Part shown: positions 11,948 to 31,000 of the stretch, piece after piece
How positions within the stretch are numbered: position 1 is the first letter of the stretch
Layout: each line of letters starts with the position of its first letter
From: Aporrectodea caliginosa
Lineage: Eukaryota; Annelida; Clitellata; Crassiclitellata; Lumbricidae
NCBI GenBank assembly: GCA_020284085.1
Contig: JACEVL010000478.1
Span: forward strand, 1,612,939 to 1,676,938
Reading direction: 5' to 3'
Length of the DNA stretch: 64,000 bases
Notes under the pieces: generated by a model
What the model saw: the letters and a program-made list of their open reading frames with translations, nothing else
What the model was told of the DNA's origin: nothing
Databases searched by the model: none
Position numbers and translations under genes: made by a program

Positions 11948-12029
11948 TATCATCATCATCATCATCGTCTTCATTAGTTATCCTGGACAACCTCTGTTTA
12001 AAGAGGTTGTCCAGGATAACTAATGAAGA
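11747..12029. repeat. Facing (ATG)n/(CAT)n arrays ending in a perfect hairpin
   Basis: An ATG array (11747-11845) is followed head-to-head by a CAT array (about 11853-11966), so the two can pair. It ends in a perfect inverted repeat with 28-bp arms (11968-11995 and 12002-12029) around a 6-base loop. The arm core is TTAGTTATCCTGGACAACCT. Confidence 0.9.
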
Positions 12030-12529
12030 GTCAATTCTGTTTGCAAGACAGATATTATTTTTGCTCAATATTCGGTTAAGGCTTATGTTGTACAAGATGG
12101 AATCGCGTTATGGCAAGTGAACTTGCTATCAGAGTGTGGAGGTTTAGGGCTGTAGCCTATATCTGCTGCTCAGTCTACCGAATAATAAAGTGTGAGTGGC
12201 CTGTCTGAAATATGTTTCTAAGGTCGAGATTAAAACATACCAATAAAAAGATAATGAGTGTAAAAAAATGTTGAAGCTTTTATGGGGATATTCCAGAAAT
12301 ACGACAGTCATTTTGCCAGGTCATTGACAGATCCAGAAAGACAACTTGTCCATTGCTTGAGATTTGAATAGCGTATAGACCACTGGACAATTGGACAATG
12401 AATTAAACGACTCATCAGTGACTCTGAAAGCCACGAAACATAAAAAATTATACAGACAAAGTTTACACAGTTTTCTATGTTAATGTTTCCATCTTTAAGG
12501 GACTTCGCTTTTGATCTGGATTCCAGGGT
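12030..12529. other. Intergenic, no recognised feature
   Basis: No gene, RNA or transposon end recognised. Confidence 0.5.
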
Positions 12530-12620
12530 CTTTTCTCTTGAAAGCGCCTTTGATTAGAGATCTTGAAGAGGCGCTATATAAATTCTCAGAATGAACGAAC
12601 GAATGAATGAATGAATGAAA
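12530..12620 (+). repeat. Retroelement 3' end (AGGCGCTATATAAAT family) with GAAT tail
   Basis: GATCTTGAAGAGGCGCTATA plus an (GAAT)n simple tail matches the 3' ends at 34785-34835 and 40168-40220, where the same hairpin-forming GCGCC...GGCGC core is followed by AT-rich sequence. Likely the 3' end of a LINE/SINE family. Confidence 0.6.
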
Positions 12621-12841
12621 AAGAAGTGTTTATGAGTTTTAAACGGTATTTATAAAATCTTAGAGATTTTCTTTACAAGCATATGATGGCTATAAATATT
12701 AAATGACATTTACAACTAATAAATTGTATTCTCGTCTTGTAGTCGCGTCAATGTCTCTTCCTTCTTGCAGTATTAATAATTTTAGCTCTTTCCCGGTCCT
12801 AGAGATCGCTAGTCGTTGCTAGAGGCCGTTCATTGTTGGTT

Positions 12842-13921
12842 TCAAATAGGTCCCTGATGGTCCTTGTATAGGCTGGCCAGAATACGTCTTGGTGGAACAA
12901 AGAAATCGCTCCTGGAGTGCTGCACTGCCCTGTTATCAATCACGGCAACGTCTTTCTGTTGCCACTGGAAGGACACTCTGGCCTCATCCATTACCGTCTT
13001 CATCGTCTCAAGCGTGTCATCGCTGATTTGATCGCCGTTGGGAAATATCGCTCCATTTGCGCTATCGTTCTTCGTGTCCTGTCGAGTCATGGAAAACGTG
13101 AAGGACGAGTTGAACCACATCTTCTTTCCCGTTCTCTTATCGACGCGGATCGCCGGAAGTACTTTAGTTATCGTTTTCAACCTTCCGTCTTCGAGCCACT
13201 CGAAGTCGTAACCGGAGGCCTTGGCGTTCCGCTCGGCCTCCTCCTTGTCAGTGGTGCGGAACGTTGCCTGCCAGCTTCGACCAAATGCGGAGCTGGAATT
13301 GTGTCCATTTGGGGCGACTCTGACGTATTTCAGTCCCTCCTTCTCGAGGCGGTTTACGAAATCTGGGTCTCTCTCCGCCATCTTGCGGTAGATGATGTTC
13401 GATAGGGCGAGAGGAGTGTCGCCTCCTTCTTTGGCCGGAAGGTCGCAGTAGAAGAACAGGATAAGAGGGTAGTCTTTGACATGCGCCATCTCGTGGTGGA
13501 ATGGGATCAACGCTCCAGGGGGCGACTCATTGGCCGTGAAGACATTGCCAACAACACTGACTCTCACACCAACGCCACCCACGTCAACGAATGCATTGTA
13601 ATCGTAGGCCTTGGCGAACTCGTCGAACTCTTTCGGAGACTCTAAGGGAAATCCGCGGTAGAGTATTGCTCCGTACTTGAGGAGAAGACCCTCGATGACC
13701 TTGATGTTCTTCTTGACCCAGTCATTCCAGAACTGGGAGTCCATGTCCTTGAAGGCATCCATTGGACTCAGAATTAACGGAAATCGTAGACCGTCGAAGA
13801 CTTTCTGTTCCTTGATGTTCACCGATTTCACCCCTTCCGGAAGGTCAAGGACCTTCTGTTCCCCGATATTCACCGACTTGATTCCATCCTGAAGGTCAGA
13901 GACGTCCGTTTCGATCGGCAT
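12842..13921 (-). CDS. TfdA/clavaminate-synthase-like Fe(II)/2OG dioxygenase, copy 3, with N-terminal duplication
   Basis: Intact 359-residue intronless paralogue. It keeps the metal-binding HHEMAH motif, GGDTPLALSN and the distal DNRAVQHSRSDFFVPPRR segment, so it is predicted to be catalytically competent. It is about 17-20 residues longer than copies 1 and 2. The extra length is a direct duplication of the N-terminal segment: residues 9-25 (DLQDGIKSVNIGEQKVL) and 26-42 (DLPEGVKSVNIKEQKVF) are repeats, a 51-bp tandem duplication in the DNA. The start at 13921 lies 18 bp inside a predicted acceptor (exon starts at 13939). Sequence divergence in the 95-115 region (NAFVDVGGVGVRVSVVGNVF) and in the C-terminal loop suggests substrate divergence; that part is inference. 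Confidence 0.92.
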   Translation of the reverse strand: MPIETDVSDLQDGIKSVNIGEQKVLDLPEGVKSVNIKEQKVFDGLRFPLILSPMDAFKDMDSQFWNDWVKKNIKVIEGLLLKYGAILYRGFPLESPKEFDEFAKAYDYNAFVDVGGVGVRVSVVGNVFTANESPPGALIPFHHEMAHVKDYPLILFFYCDLPAKEGGDTPLALSNIIYRKMAERDPDFVNRLEKEGLKYVRVAPNGHNSSSAFGRSWQATFRTTDKEEAERNAKASGYDFEWLEDGRLKTITKVLPAIRVDKRTGKKMWFNSSFTFSMTRQDTKNDSANGAIFPNGDQISDDTLETMKTVMDEARVSFQWQQKDVAVIDNRAVQHSRSDFFVPPRRILASLYKDHQGPI

Positions 13922-13938
13922 AGTTGACTGATTTCACA

Positions 13939-14800
13939 ACTGTGTTCAAAATGGTTATACAATTAATAAATCAATTATTGTATCGCTTAATTAATCAAAC
14001 GATCGATCAACCAATCATCCAATCAAATGACCCTTGATTTCCTCTCATTCCAAAATAGTAATTATTGGTGAATTGAATATTTTAATAGAAGAACGGAATA
14101 TGGAGCAGTGCTTGATATGTGATGAAACGGGATCATGGCTCCAGAGGGTAACCACGGCCCTCAAGTCAACGAAAGATTTAATTTGTCTTGTTGCCGTACA
14201 TTTTTTATCTTTGCTATCATTGCTAGAGACTAAGATGACGCAGATGTAGAAGAGCAGTCCATTAAGCTAACCCTGAGGCGGCTTCGGTATGAAGTGTTAG
14301 CGACTTCATTTTCTTAGTTTCTGCATATGAGTGCGGATGAACAATGCTCTCCCTCACCGTCTCATCTTTCTACCCACAGTCTACAGCTAGTGTATTCATT
14401 AAAGCTGAGATGGCTAGAAGTTACAGGTCAAGCAGAAGATTTGAATACATTCGCCTGGATTGGGTACTTTGATATATTTACTACATCAATTGGTAGAGTA
14501 AGATAATTATTTTTCTATAATCTCCATCTTTCATTATATTGATATTTTCAAGAGATCAATCAACGGAGTCTACATGTATAATAAAACTCTTACCTTCGTC
14601 TTGTACTAAAAAGTGAAGATGTTGCACCAGGCAGAATACAAAGGATTTTCTTGTGTGACCTCGACTATATCATGCAGCCTCGTTTTTATGTTGAGTGTTA
14701 GAAAATAACAAAGAGGCTGCAGAGTCCAATGCAGATGTGAAAAAATATATATAGCTTAACCTAGAACAAAATCGTTGTGCGACATTTTGTTCCTGGACTC
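13939..14800 (-). promoter_or_regulatory. 5' UTR intron and noncoding first-exon block of dioxygenase copy 3
   Basis: Minus-strand donor (GACGAAG/GTAAGAG, last exon base 14594) and acceptor (TTTTGAACACAG, exon resumes at 13939) define a 654-bp 5' UTR intron. The stretch 14560-14800 aligns with the upstream blocks of copies 1, 2 and 4. The intron holds a partial SINE (14248-14390), which explains part of its extra length. Confidence 0.6.
14248..14390 (-). repeat. SINE tail (tRNA-Asp-derived family), reverse
   Basis: Matches the 3' halves of the full SINEs at 54140-54425 and 59333-59565: GAAGTGTTAGCGACTTCATT, CATATG and CTCCCTCACCGTCTCATC. The tRNA-like head is missing here. Confidence 0.7.
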
Positions 14801-16061
14801 GTGGACTGTGTCCGTCACTGAAGACTCAAAGATCAAATAAATACATCACAAAAAGAGATAGACAGATAGAGAAGGAGAGACAGAGACAGAGACAGAGAGA
14901 CAGAGGAGAGTACGTGAGAGAAGAGGAGAGCAGAATAGAAGAGAGGAGACAGAGAAGATAAAGAGTTTGTGAACCCAATTGTTTGTTTTTTAAGTTGCGT
15001 GCCAAATGCCGCAAAATCATTACAAAAAACCGTCGAAAGTTTGCAGAATATATTGTTTTTCTAGTGTAGGTTTTACTTGACCAAGAGTTGCAAAAAATGA
15101 ATTAAAAGGCACTATTTCAAAGATGGATTTAGAATGGTGTTACAATAAAGCCCATCATAAACGAAAATGTGGATTCCTAGTAATTTTGTATTTCTAACAT
15201 TGAAAGTTTGGGGGACGATCCAATATCCAAGTAAGAAATTTGATCGAGTGCCACTTTGGAGACGCGTGCCATAGGTTCACCATCCCTGTTCTAAGAGAAT
15301 AGACGGTGAATTTAATTCTCTCGTAATCTCTTTCTATCAATTCTTTCTCAAGAAGAACATGATTAATGTGACAATCCCCCGCTAGAGGCCACTCCTGGAA
15401 TATTTCACAGCAGTAGAGTCACTAGGGTTGGTGTCGCCTAGTGCGGCAACTCATGGTGTCACCCCATGGACCTACTCCCCTACCAGACCATACAGAATTC
15501 TAGTAATGCTTTGTGCTAATGTTACTCGGAAATCGTAATTCCTGTGTATAACAGAGTGTAATGGTAATAACAGTGACATAAACAACTAGCAGAATTAAAA
15601 TTACAAATGCATATTTTTATTTTATTTTTTATTTTTATTATTTACCATCATATAAGCAGTTACATTATCAAAACTCAAATTAGCAAATATTAAGATAACG
15701 TTTAACTATGGGAGGCAATGAAGGTGCCTGCAGCTTCTACAGGCCTCAATATAAACTAATGTTAAAAGAATACAGAAACATTATTTAATTACTACAGTAA
15801 TGTCAATAGGCAAATTTTATATAATGAGAAGAAATAATTCGAAATTACGCTGATTATTGCTTAAAACATTGTAATACAGGAATAATATCAATTAAAATGA
15901 TGTTGGCAATTAAAATCGGGTTGGCAATTAAAAATAATAAATTTCTACTGCAACTCTGCAAACATGTTTTAGACAGTCATTTTTTCTTTTTGGTGTCGCT
16001 CTCTCTGAAGGTGTCACCTGTTGCAGCCCGCACCATCGCACCACCTAGTGACGCCATTGTT
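14801..16061. other. Intergenic with GA-rich tract
   Basis: A purine-rich GAGA/GACAGAGA tract lies at 14855-14965. The rest, including an AT-rich stretch at 15600-15960, shows no recognised gene or mobile element. Confidence 0.5.
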
Positions 16062-17071
16062 TTACAGAGGTCCCTGGTGGTCTTTGAATAGACTGGCCAA
16101 TATGCTTCTTGGTGGAACGAAGAAATCGCTCCTGCAATGCAGAACGGTCCGATTATCAATCATGATGACATCAGTGTGCTGCCACTTGAAGGATACTCTG
16201 ACCTCATCCATGACCTGCTTCAATGTATCAATCGTCTCAGCGACTCCGACAGTGCCTTTCTGCTGTTGTTAGGCGCGTCTTGCCAATCAATGTAAAATGC
16301 GAAAAACATATTAAACCACATCTTCTTTCCCGTTCTCTTGTCAACGCGTATCGCCGGAAGTACCTCGGTTATCGTCTTCATGGATCCGTCTTCCAGCCAC
16401 TCGATTACGTCGCCACAAGCCGTGGCTTTCCTCTCGGCGTCCTCCTTGTTAGAGGTGAGGAACGTTGACTGCCAGCCCCTTCCAAGGGCAGTGCTAACAT
16501 CATCTCCATCTGGGGCGACCCTCATGTAGCGCAGTCCCTCCCTCTCGAGGCGTTTGACGAAATCGGGTTCTCGTTCTGCCATCTTGCGGTAGATGACGTT
16601 GGAAAGGGCGAGAGGAGTGTCGCCTCCCTCCTTGGCTGGAAGTTCACAGTAGAAGAACAAGATGTATGGGTAGTCTTTTGTGTAGGCCATCTCGTGATGG
16701 AATGGGATTATAGCTCCAGGGGGCGCTTCATTGGCCGTGTAGACATTGCCAACTACACTTGTCCTAAAAGCCAACCCGCCCACGTAGGGGAATTCCAGGT
16801 ATCCGTAGGCCTTGGCGAATTCGTCAAACTCTTTGGCAGAGTCTAAAGGAAATCCACGGTAGAGGATCGCTCCGTACTTGAGGAGAAGACCCTCGATGAC
16901 CTTGAGGTTCTTCTTGACCCAGTCATTCCAGAACTGTGCGTCCTTGTCTTTGAAGGCGTCGGCTGGACTCAGAATTAACGGAAATGGTAGACCGTCGAAG
17001 ACTTTCTGTTCCTTGATGTTCACCAATTTGACTCCTTCGGGAAGGTCAAGGACGTCCAGCCCAATCGACAT
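16062..17071 (-). pseudogene. TfdA-like dioxygenase copy 4, frameshifted
   Basis: The first 268 or so residues match copies 1-3 well, including HHEMAY (M/Y variation after the H-x-E ligands) and GGDTPLALSN. After DWQDAPNNSRK the frame is broken: the IFPNGD loop is deleted and the reading frame shifts, so the open frame ends at 16220 after 283 residues with an unrelated tail. The lost C-terminus continues in another frame at about 16062-16245, with recognisable VMDEVRVSFKWQHTDV and a distal-histidine segment DNRTVLHCRSDFF, ending at TAA 16062-16064. Without the distal iron ligand in frame the product cannot be an active oxygenase. An assembly or read error could mimic this, but a deletion of several codons makes a true lesion more likely. 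Confidence 0.85.
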
Positions 17072-17090
17072 GGTTGAACAATTTCGTGAG

Positions 17091-18800
17091 GCTGTGAAAA
17101 ATAAACAGATTAATTTCCAGTAAAGTGATCAATCCAGTCAAACAATGAAACAAGTTATTAATCAAACTATCAATCTATAGATCATTTTATTGACCACTCA
17201 TGCAAATAGGTAACCATTGGAAGTATTTGTAGAATTTTTAAAATGATACAGATGACTAGCTATACGAAAACAGTGATAATGATTGTTTTGTTACTGAAAC
17301 AGTGATGATAACGACTACGCTTGATAATAATGATTGTGGAGAAGTAGCGAGCATGAGTTAGGCTGATGATTGCTAATTCATTCAATCCCTTAAGGCATCA
17401 GCTGAAATTCTATTTCGACATTATTGACTTCAATTAATGTATATTAACCCTCATGCCGCCACCTTGAGGGTAAATTTTACCGCATAAATTATTATAGTGG
17501 GTTTCCACGCACATCTTTTGGAAGGAAATAGATATTCAAAAATCCTTAGGCAACTTTTGCTGAATGTGTTTTCCCTACAAAACGCTTTAGTTTCGTAAAG
17601 TTACTCTTGCGTGACGTGTTAAATGACGTCGAACATTGCCGTCGCAGTCGAAATAGCACTGAATCAATGGTTTCTTTTAAAGAGTTGTTCTTAGACGGAT
17701 AATATCTGTGTCAAGTTATAATTTTGGGAGGAAGGAATTCGAAAAACATATTTTAAATACACTTTGGCAATTATTTTTTGCGGAACATATGACGTGACGT
17801 CACTCACCATGACGTTTCTACTTGCCATTTATATCTTCACAGCCATAAGACTTATAAAGATGATATCGGTGTCCATATTAGGGTTTTCGACGACATGGAA
17901 TTCGAAAAGCCCATATTTTGCACTGTACGCTTTGTATATTTCACTGAATGGTGATCTCCTTGTCCAGACTACGGATTGTCCTGCCAGGAGTCGCGAAGAC
18001 ACATGCCTGCCACTCTGCTGTAATTACAGTTCCTGATCTATATAATATGAAGTAACAGGTCAGCTGGTCTGTAACAGTTCAAATAGACACCAAGAATACC
18101 ACGCTAGCACTTGAAGTTTCTAAAAAACCGAAAGCTAACTTTAACAGGTGAAATGACCTTGAACTATAAGATCATTCAATGGTCATACCATCTTAAATAT
18201 GACTCTGTTGGATTTCTACAGTCTCCTCGAACCTATCGTGAACTGAGAGTTTCTCTTTGCGCTTCATTGATACTGGGATATTAATATTTGACAATAAAGG
18301 TCAAACGACCTTGACAATGAAGGTCATGCGATTGTCCTACAGTGTTAGAAATAGCTTCTCGACTTTTTACCCTACGACCCTATCACAGACACAAAATCAA
18401 GTCTTAATAACTTGTAGTTCCTTACTTACCGTGGGTTTAAAATTACCCTCCAGATTGCGGAGTGCTTCCTCCGTCTATAGGTTGCGGTCTGAGGGTTAAA
18501 TGGCTAAACCGCTAAAGAAATTCTCATAGATTCACTGCGTTGATATATTTCCAAGTTGAATTAACTGAGATTATAATATTGAGCCTACCTTAGTCAAGAA
18601 GTTTACAATGAAGATGTGAAGCCAAATAGAGTCCAAAAGATCTCCGTTTAAGTCTTTGATAATCGTACAGTGGGTAGAGCAGGGTGGGCAAAGTTTGATA
18701 TAATAAAACGGCACTTTACACAGCAATTTCATGTCGACTGCAGAGGCCGAAGTACACGTTGCCATCAGCAAAGTATTTTGTTCATGTGGTAACACATTCG
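17091..18800 (-). promoter_or_regulatory. 5' UTR intron and noncoding first-exon block of dioxygenase copy 4
   Basis: Minus-strand donor (CTAAG/GTAGGC, last exon base 18589) and acceptor (TTTTTCACAG, exon resumes at 17091) delimit a 1497-bp intron. It is longer than in copies 1-3 because a piggyBac-type element of 1056 bp lies inside. Removing it leaves about 440 bp, in line with the other copies. The first-exon block 18575-18800 aligns with those of copies 1-3. Confidence 0.6.
17444..18499. mobile_element. piggyBac-type MITE in the copy 4 5' UTR intron
   Basis: Flanked by TTAA at both ends, with outward TTAACCCTCA on the left and TGAGGGTTAA on the right. Subterminal GAGGGTAAATTTTACC on the left is echoed by AAAATTACCCTCC on the right. 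No transposase similarity was found inside, so it is non-autonomous. Confidence 0.72.
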
Positions 18801-19694
18801 CCTTGGTTCAGTAACCTACTTAAATAAGCCTAAGTTACTTGCAGATAACTTGAGCGCTCTGGATTTTGTAACATCGTGGTTTAAGTTCCTTGTCAGCTGA
18901 GTGATGTTCTTTTGAAACAATTTCCTCGAAATAATAAAGTTTAAAGCTATCCCAAGATCAGCTTTGAAACTGCAATCATGTGGACTATCCGAAGCCTATC
19001 TGATGAAGTTTCTAATCGAATTAGAATCTAATTCACAGAGGAATTGTCCATTTTCAGTCGCATCTCTTGAGCGATACTACGGTGGCGCGCATGCTGTATA
19101 CGGTCCTTCATAGTGGGGCTTGGCATCCCAGCATGATAAAAATCCACTCAAAGCCATACTAACCAAGATGACAAGGCTAGGGTACCTACCGGGGGCCCTA
19201 CTTTTGACCAACTTTGCAGGCAGGCGGATGTTTTACTGGAGTTTTGAACAACCCTGGACATGTACTTAATAAATTGCACCTAAGAAGCTAAAGGCCTATA
19301 GCCTCCGTCCTCGGTCCCACGATAGAGTGCTCACTCCACTAGACATGAGGAAACATTTTATTAGGAGAACGTTGTATTCATTACTGATACCGTATTTTGT
19401 TTTACTTGATGGTTGTACAGCGGAGTGTGAATCTTCTGCAGCCTGTACAATAAAGAATATGCTTACTCACTTACTTATTCATTTGCAGGAGATGACGAAG
19501 ATTCTCTACGAGAGGCCAACGACCTTCTGAGGGATTTTGGACTTCCTATGATTGGAGAAGACTGTTTACTTGAGGGGGCTGTCACAAGCTAATGTAGCCT
19601 GGCATCAGAACTATATAAACTGCACGGATAAAGGGTTTGATGGCATCTTTCTGGAAGATACAAGCAATAACCTGTGCAGCTGTAGTTGTCATAA
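18801..19694. other. Intergenic, no recognised feature
   Basis: No coding similarity or repeat boundary recognised. Confidence 0.45.
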
Positions 19695-20528
19695 TTAACC
19701 CTCTGAAGTACCCCTGGGGGTATTTTTGACCCCCACATATATTTCTTGTATATATTTCCTCAACTATGCAATGCATGCGTATTAACTTCTAAGACATTGA
19801 ATATACACCCATGCATGTGTACATGAACATGCATACATGCATGTACACCTACCTACAAGTACATACATACATACACACACATATATCCATCCATCAATAC
19901 ATACATGCATGCATACTTACATACATACATACACAAGGTGATAGGTAAGCTAGAATAATAAATGAAGTGTCGTAAGCGCGGATCAAGAAAGAGACTATTC
20001 CTTCTAGAGGCAGGTACTGCGATGTGTTGGCCATGGATACTAACCAGACGAGCGGATCCTCGGATCTATGTACAGGCGTCTATGAAGCGTTGCTTTCTTG
20101 CGCTGGGAATTCCTGAGGCTGAGAGACCCGCACCAGACGCCAGCAAGAAGAGAGGAAGGTGTCATGTGTGTCCCAGAGTGAAAGACACTAAAGTGAATTA
20201 TAGATGCAGTAATTGTCAGCAGTTCGTTTGCGGAAATCATGCAGCGAAATCATTCGTGTGCGATACATGCAAGGATGACTAATTGAATATTTTCGAACAC
20301 GCTTCCTTGTCAAGAAGATCGATACGAACCACAGACCTATATCTTCTTATGATATATTATAATTTGGATGCTATGACTTCAGATATTATATCTACTATGT
20401 TGATATTGTGCATTAGTTGTTTCATTGGAAATATTATACTCAAAACATGCTTCTAAATAGTGGGGGTCCTTTTGACCCCCAGGGGTACTGAAACGTGTTT
20501 TTCAAAAAGGGGTGCCACCGAGGGTTAA
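19695..20528 (+). mobile_element. Internally deleted piggyBac transposon
   Basis: TTAA on both sides, ends TTAACCCTC and GAGGGTTAA. Inside each end lies a subterminal inverted repeat of about 27 bp (GTACCCCTGGGGGT plus a GACCCCC stretch at about 19707-19735; its complement at about 20461-20490). The subterminal repeat is 8-9 bp from the left tip but more than 30 bp from the right tip, the asymmetric layout known for piggyBac. It carries CATACATA repeats and a transposase C-terminus. The catalytic domain is absent. Confidence 0.88.
19962..20282 (+). pseudogene. piggyBac transposase C-terminal zinc-binding domain
   Basis: An open frame of 106 residues. The last 45 residues read C-x2-C (CHVC), C-x2-C (CSNC), C-x2-H (CGNH) and C-x2-C (CDTC), followed by a stop. 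That is the cysteine-rich cross-brace domain at the end of piggyBac transposases, which in the family binds the transposon ends. The DDD catalytic core that should precede it is missing, and the first 60 residues look unrelated or degraded. It is therefore a fragment, though the open frame leaves a small chance of expression as a DNA-binding peptide. Confidence 0.82.
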
Positions 20529-21529
20529 GCCAAGGTTTATAATAAGTAACATAATCGAAGTAATTGTGTTTAGGCTATAGTCACTACAAGGTCACCTTAT
20601 GCAGCCGATTGGAGGGCTTTTTGGCTCGGAATGGAAAAACCTGGGAAACGTAGCTCTTCCGAGGACAAAATTATGGATCACAGCCTCCAAGACAATTGAA
20701 TAGAAGAAGTTAAATACTTAATTTTATTATTTTGGTTTATGAATTAGGCCTATATTATAATACTTATATTCAAGGCTGCTGGTATCACGATACATTATCG
20801 CAATAATTTAGTATCGCCGATACTTCTTCATTAGCACAGCGAGTATGGTGATAGTTTTATTTTGTTGTTATAGGCCTATTAACGTTAACAATTTTGCAAT
20901 GTAGTCCTTTCTATAATTTAAACGACATGGTAGCCGTGTGGTACTCTTGACATTGTAATACTCAAGAACTTTTAACCTAGCAGTTTGCTGATATCTAAAT
21001 GCTTTGACAGAGACGACAATAGAATTAACTGTGAAAGAGATCTTTTTTGCATAAATTACATCTTTCTAACGAACATTCATATGAGTATACATAGTATTAG
21101 CTCAACACGTAGTTCTCTCGATGACGATAATTTACAATAATAATGAGAATAGCATGCGTAGTAAAAGGCGGACATTTGCGGAAATAGCTAATAGCAGTTG
21201 TTAATTAAGGTACGTTATAACAAGAGTTAGTTACAATGAATTGGACAATGTCTACAGCTAAAATAAATACTTTTAAAAGCAACGTCGATTCCGTTAGTAA
21301 GAAACATATACGAAAGAAACAGCATGGCTATCACAACGATTACAAAGTGCACTGTAACGGTAAACACCACGTAAGCGAGCTTCTAGGTTACATAACGCCT
21401 TTCTAAGACACCAACCGTAAACTATAAATACTTTTACATGGTATGAAATTGGGGAATAGCAAAGGGAAAGACATTTGGGTTTCCATACCCTGGATAATTT
21501 GTACATTACTGTAGGAAGTATGTAATCAC
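20529..21529. other. Intergenic, no recognised feature
   Basis: AT-rich sequence with no gene, RNA or clear repeat boundary. Confidence 0.45.
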
Positions 21530-22280
21530 TTTCACATCAAAGTTCACCTTAGAATGCATTGAAAATTCAAGTTTACATTAAATACATTAAGCGAGAAGAT
21601 TAAGCAAAATGCACACTATCAGAAAACATTTATTACATAGTTCAGTGTCTTTGAAATCCATCAACACCTCATTGCAGGTCACTTTCATAGATCTCTCTAA
21701 GCGTGGTTTGCACTTCTCGCCTGAATGAAGGCTACTGGCGAAAGTCCTTTGTTCCCGAAGCACGTTTATCTTTAACCCTTTAATGGCCCTGGATTCCTAG
21801 TCACTTTAAGTACACGCACTTCATTAAGGGGTCAAACGGAGGTCATTCGGACCCGCTGGTGCCTCCATCTCGAACGCTGTAGCTTCTTCAGAGACTGTCT
21901 AAACTGAAAGCTTAGCTTACCAGTCTATTTACGATTCTTAATATTTCCTGATGCCAGGTTCAACGTTCACTTCTTAACTCTTTAAGGTGAGAACTATACA
22001 ATAATTATTACACCGACACAATAAGGTCATAAAATGGCCATGAAGATGCTGATGACGACGACGACAACGACGGTGACGACATTGATGATTGCTGATGCTG
22101 ATTATGATGGTGACGTCGGCTACAGTTATAATACAAATATCGAGTATCGATCTTGAATATCGATCTATCTAAATGATCCAATCGAATTGTTTCTTCCGAC
22201 GCAACACGTATGACTAAAATAATTATTAGAAACTTAATAATATTCTCAGACTCACTTCGACCAAATAGGCTACGGAAGAC
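21530..22280 (+). repeat. Segmental duplication block B (pairs with 10841-11745)
   Basis: Same order of matching pieces as block A. Here the microsatellite part is short (a GATGACGACG tract at about 22045-22105). It marks the right limit of the duplicated dioxygenase unit, next to the APP-family gene. Confidence 0.6.
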
Positions 22281-22369
22281 AAAACGGCAAACATTTCAAA
22301 GAAGACAAATTCACGATAAACTCCGAAAAGACGAAAACACCAGCACGTCCATCTTTGTATGTATCTACT

Positions 22370-22439
22370 TCTCTCTATGTATCTCTCTTTCCATCTCTCT
22401 GTCTAGCCTCTTATATCTCTCTCTCTTTCTCTATCTCTC
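22370..22439. repeat. CT-rich tract in the APP 3' UTR
   Basis: TCTCTCT-type pyrimidine run on plus (GA-rich in the transcript) immediately after the APP stop codon. Confidence 0.7.
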
Positions 22440-30992
<8,553 letters not shown>

Positions 30993-31000
30993 CTTCGGCG

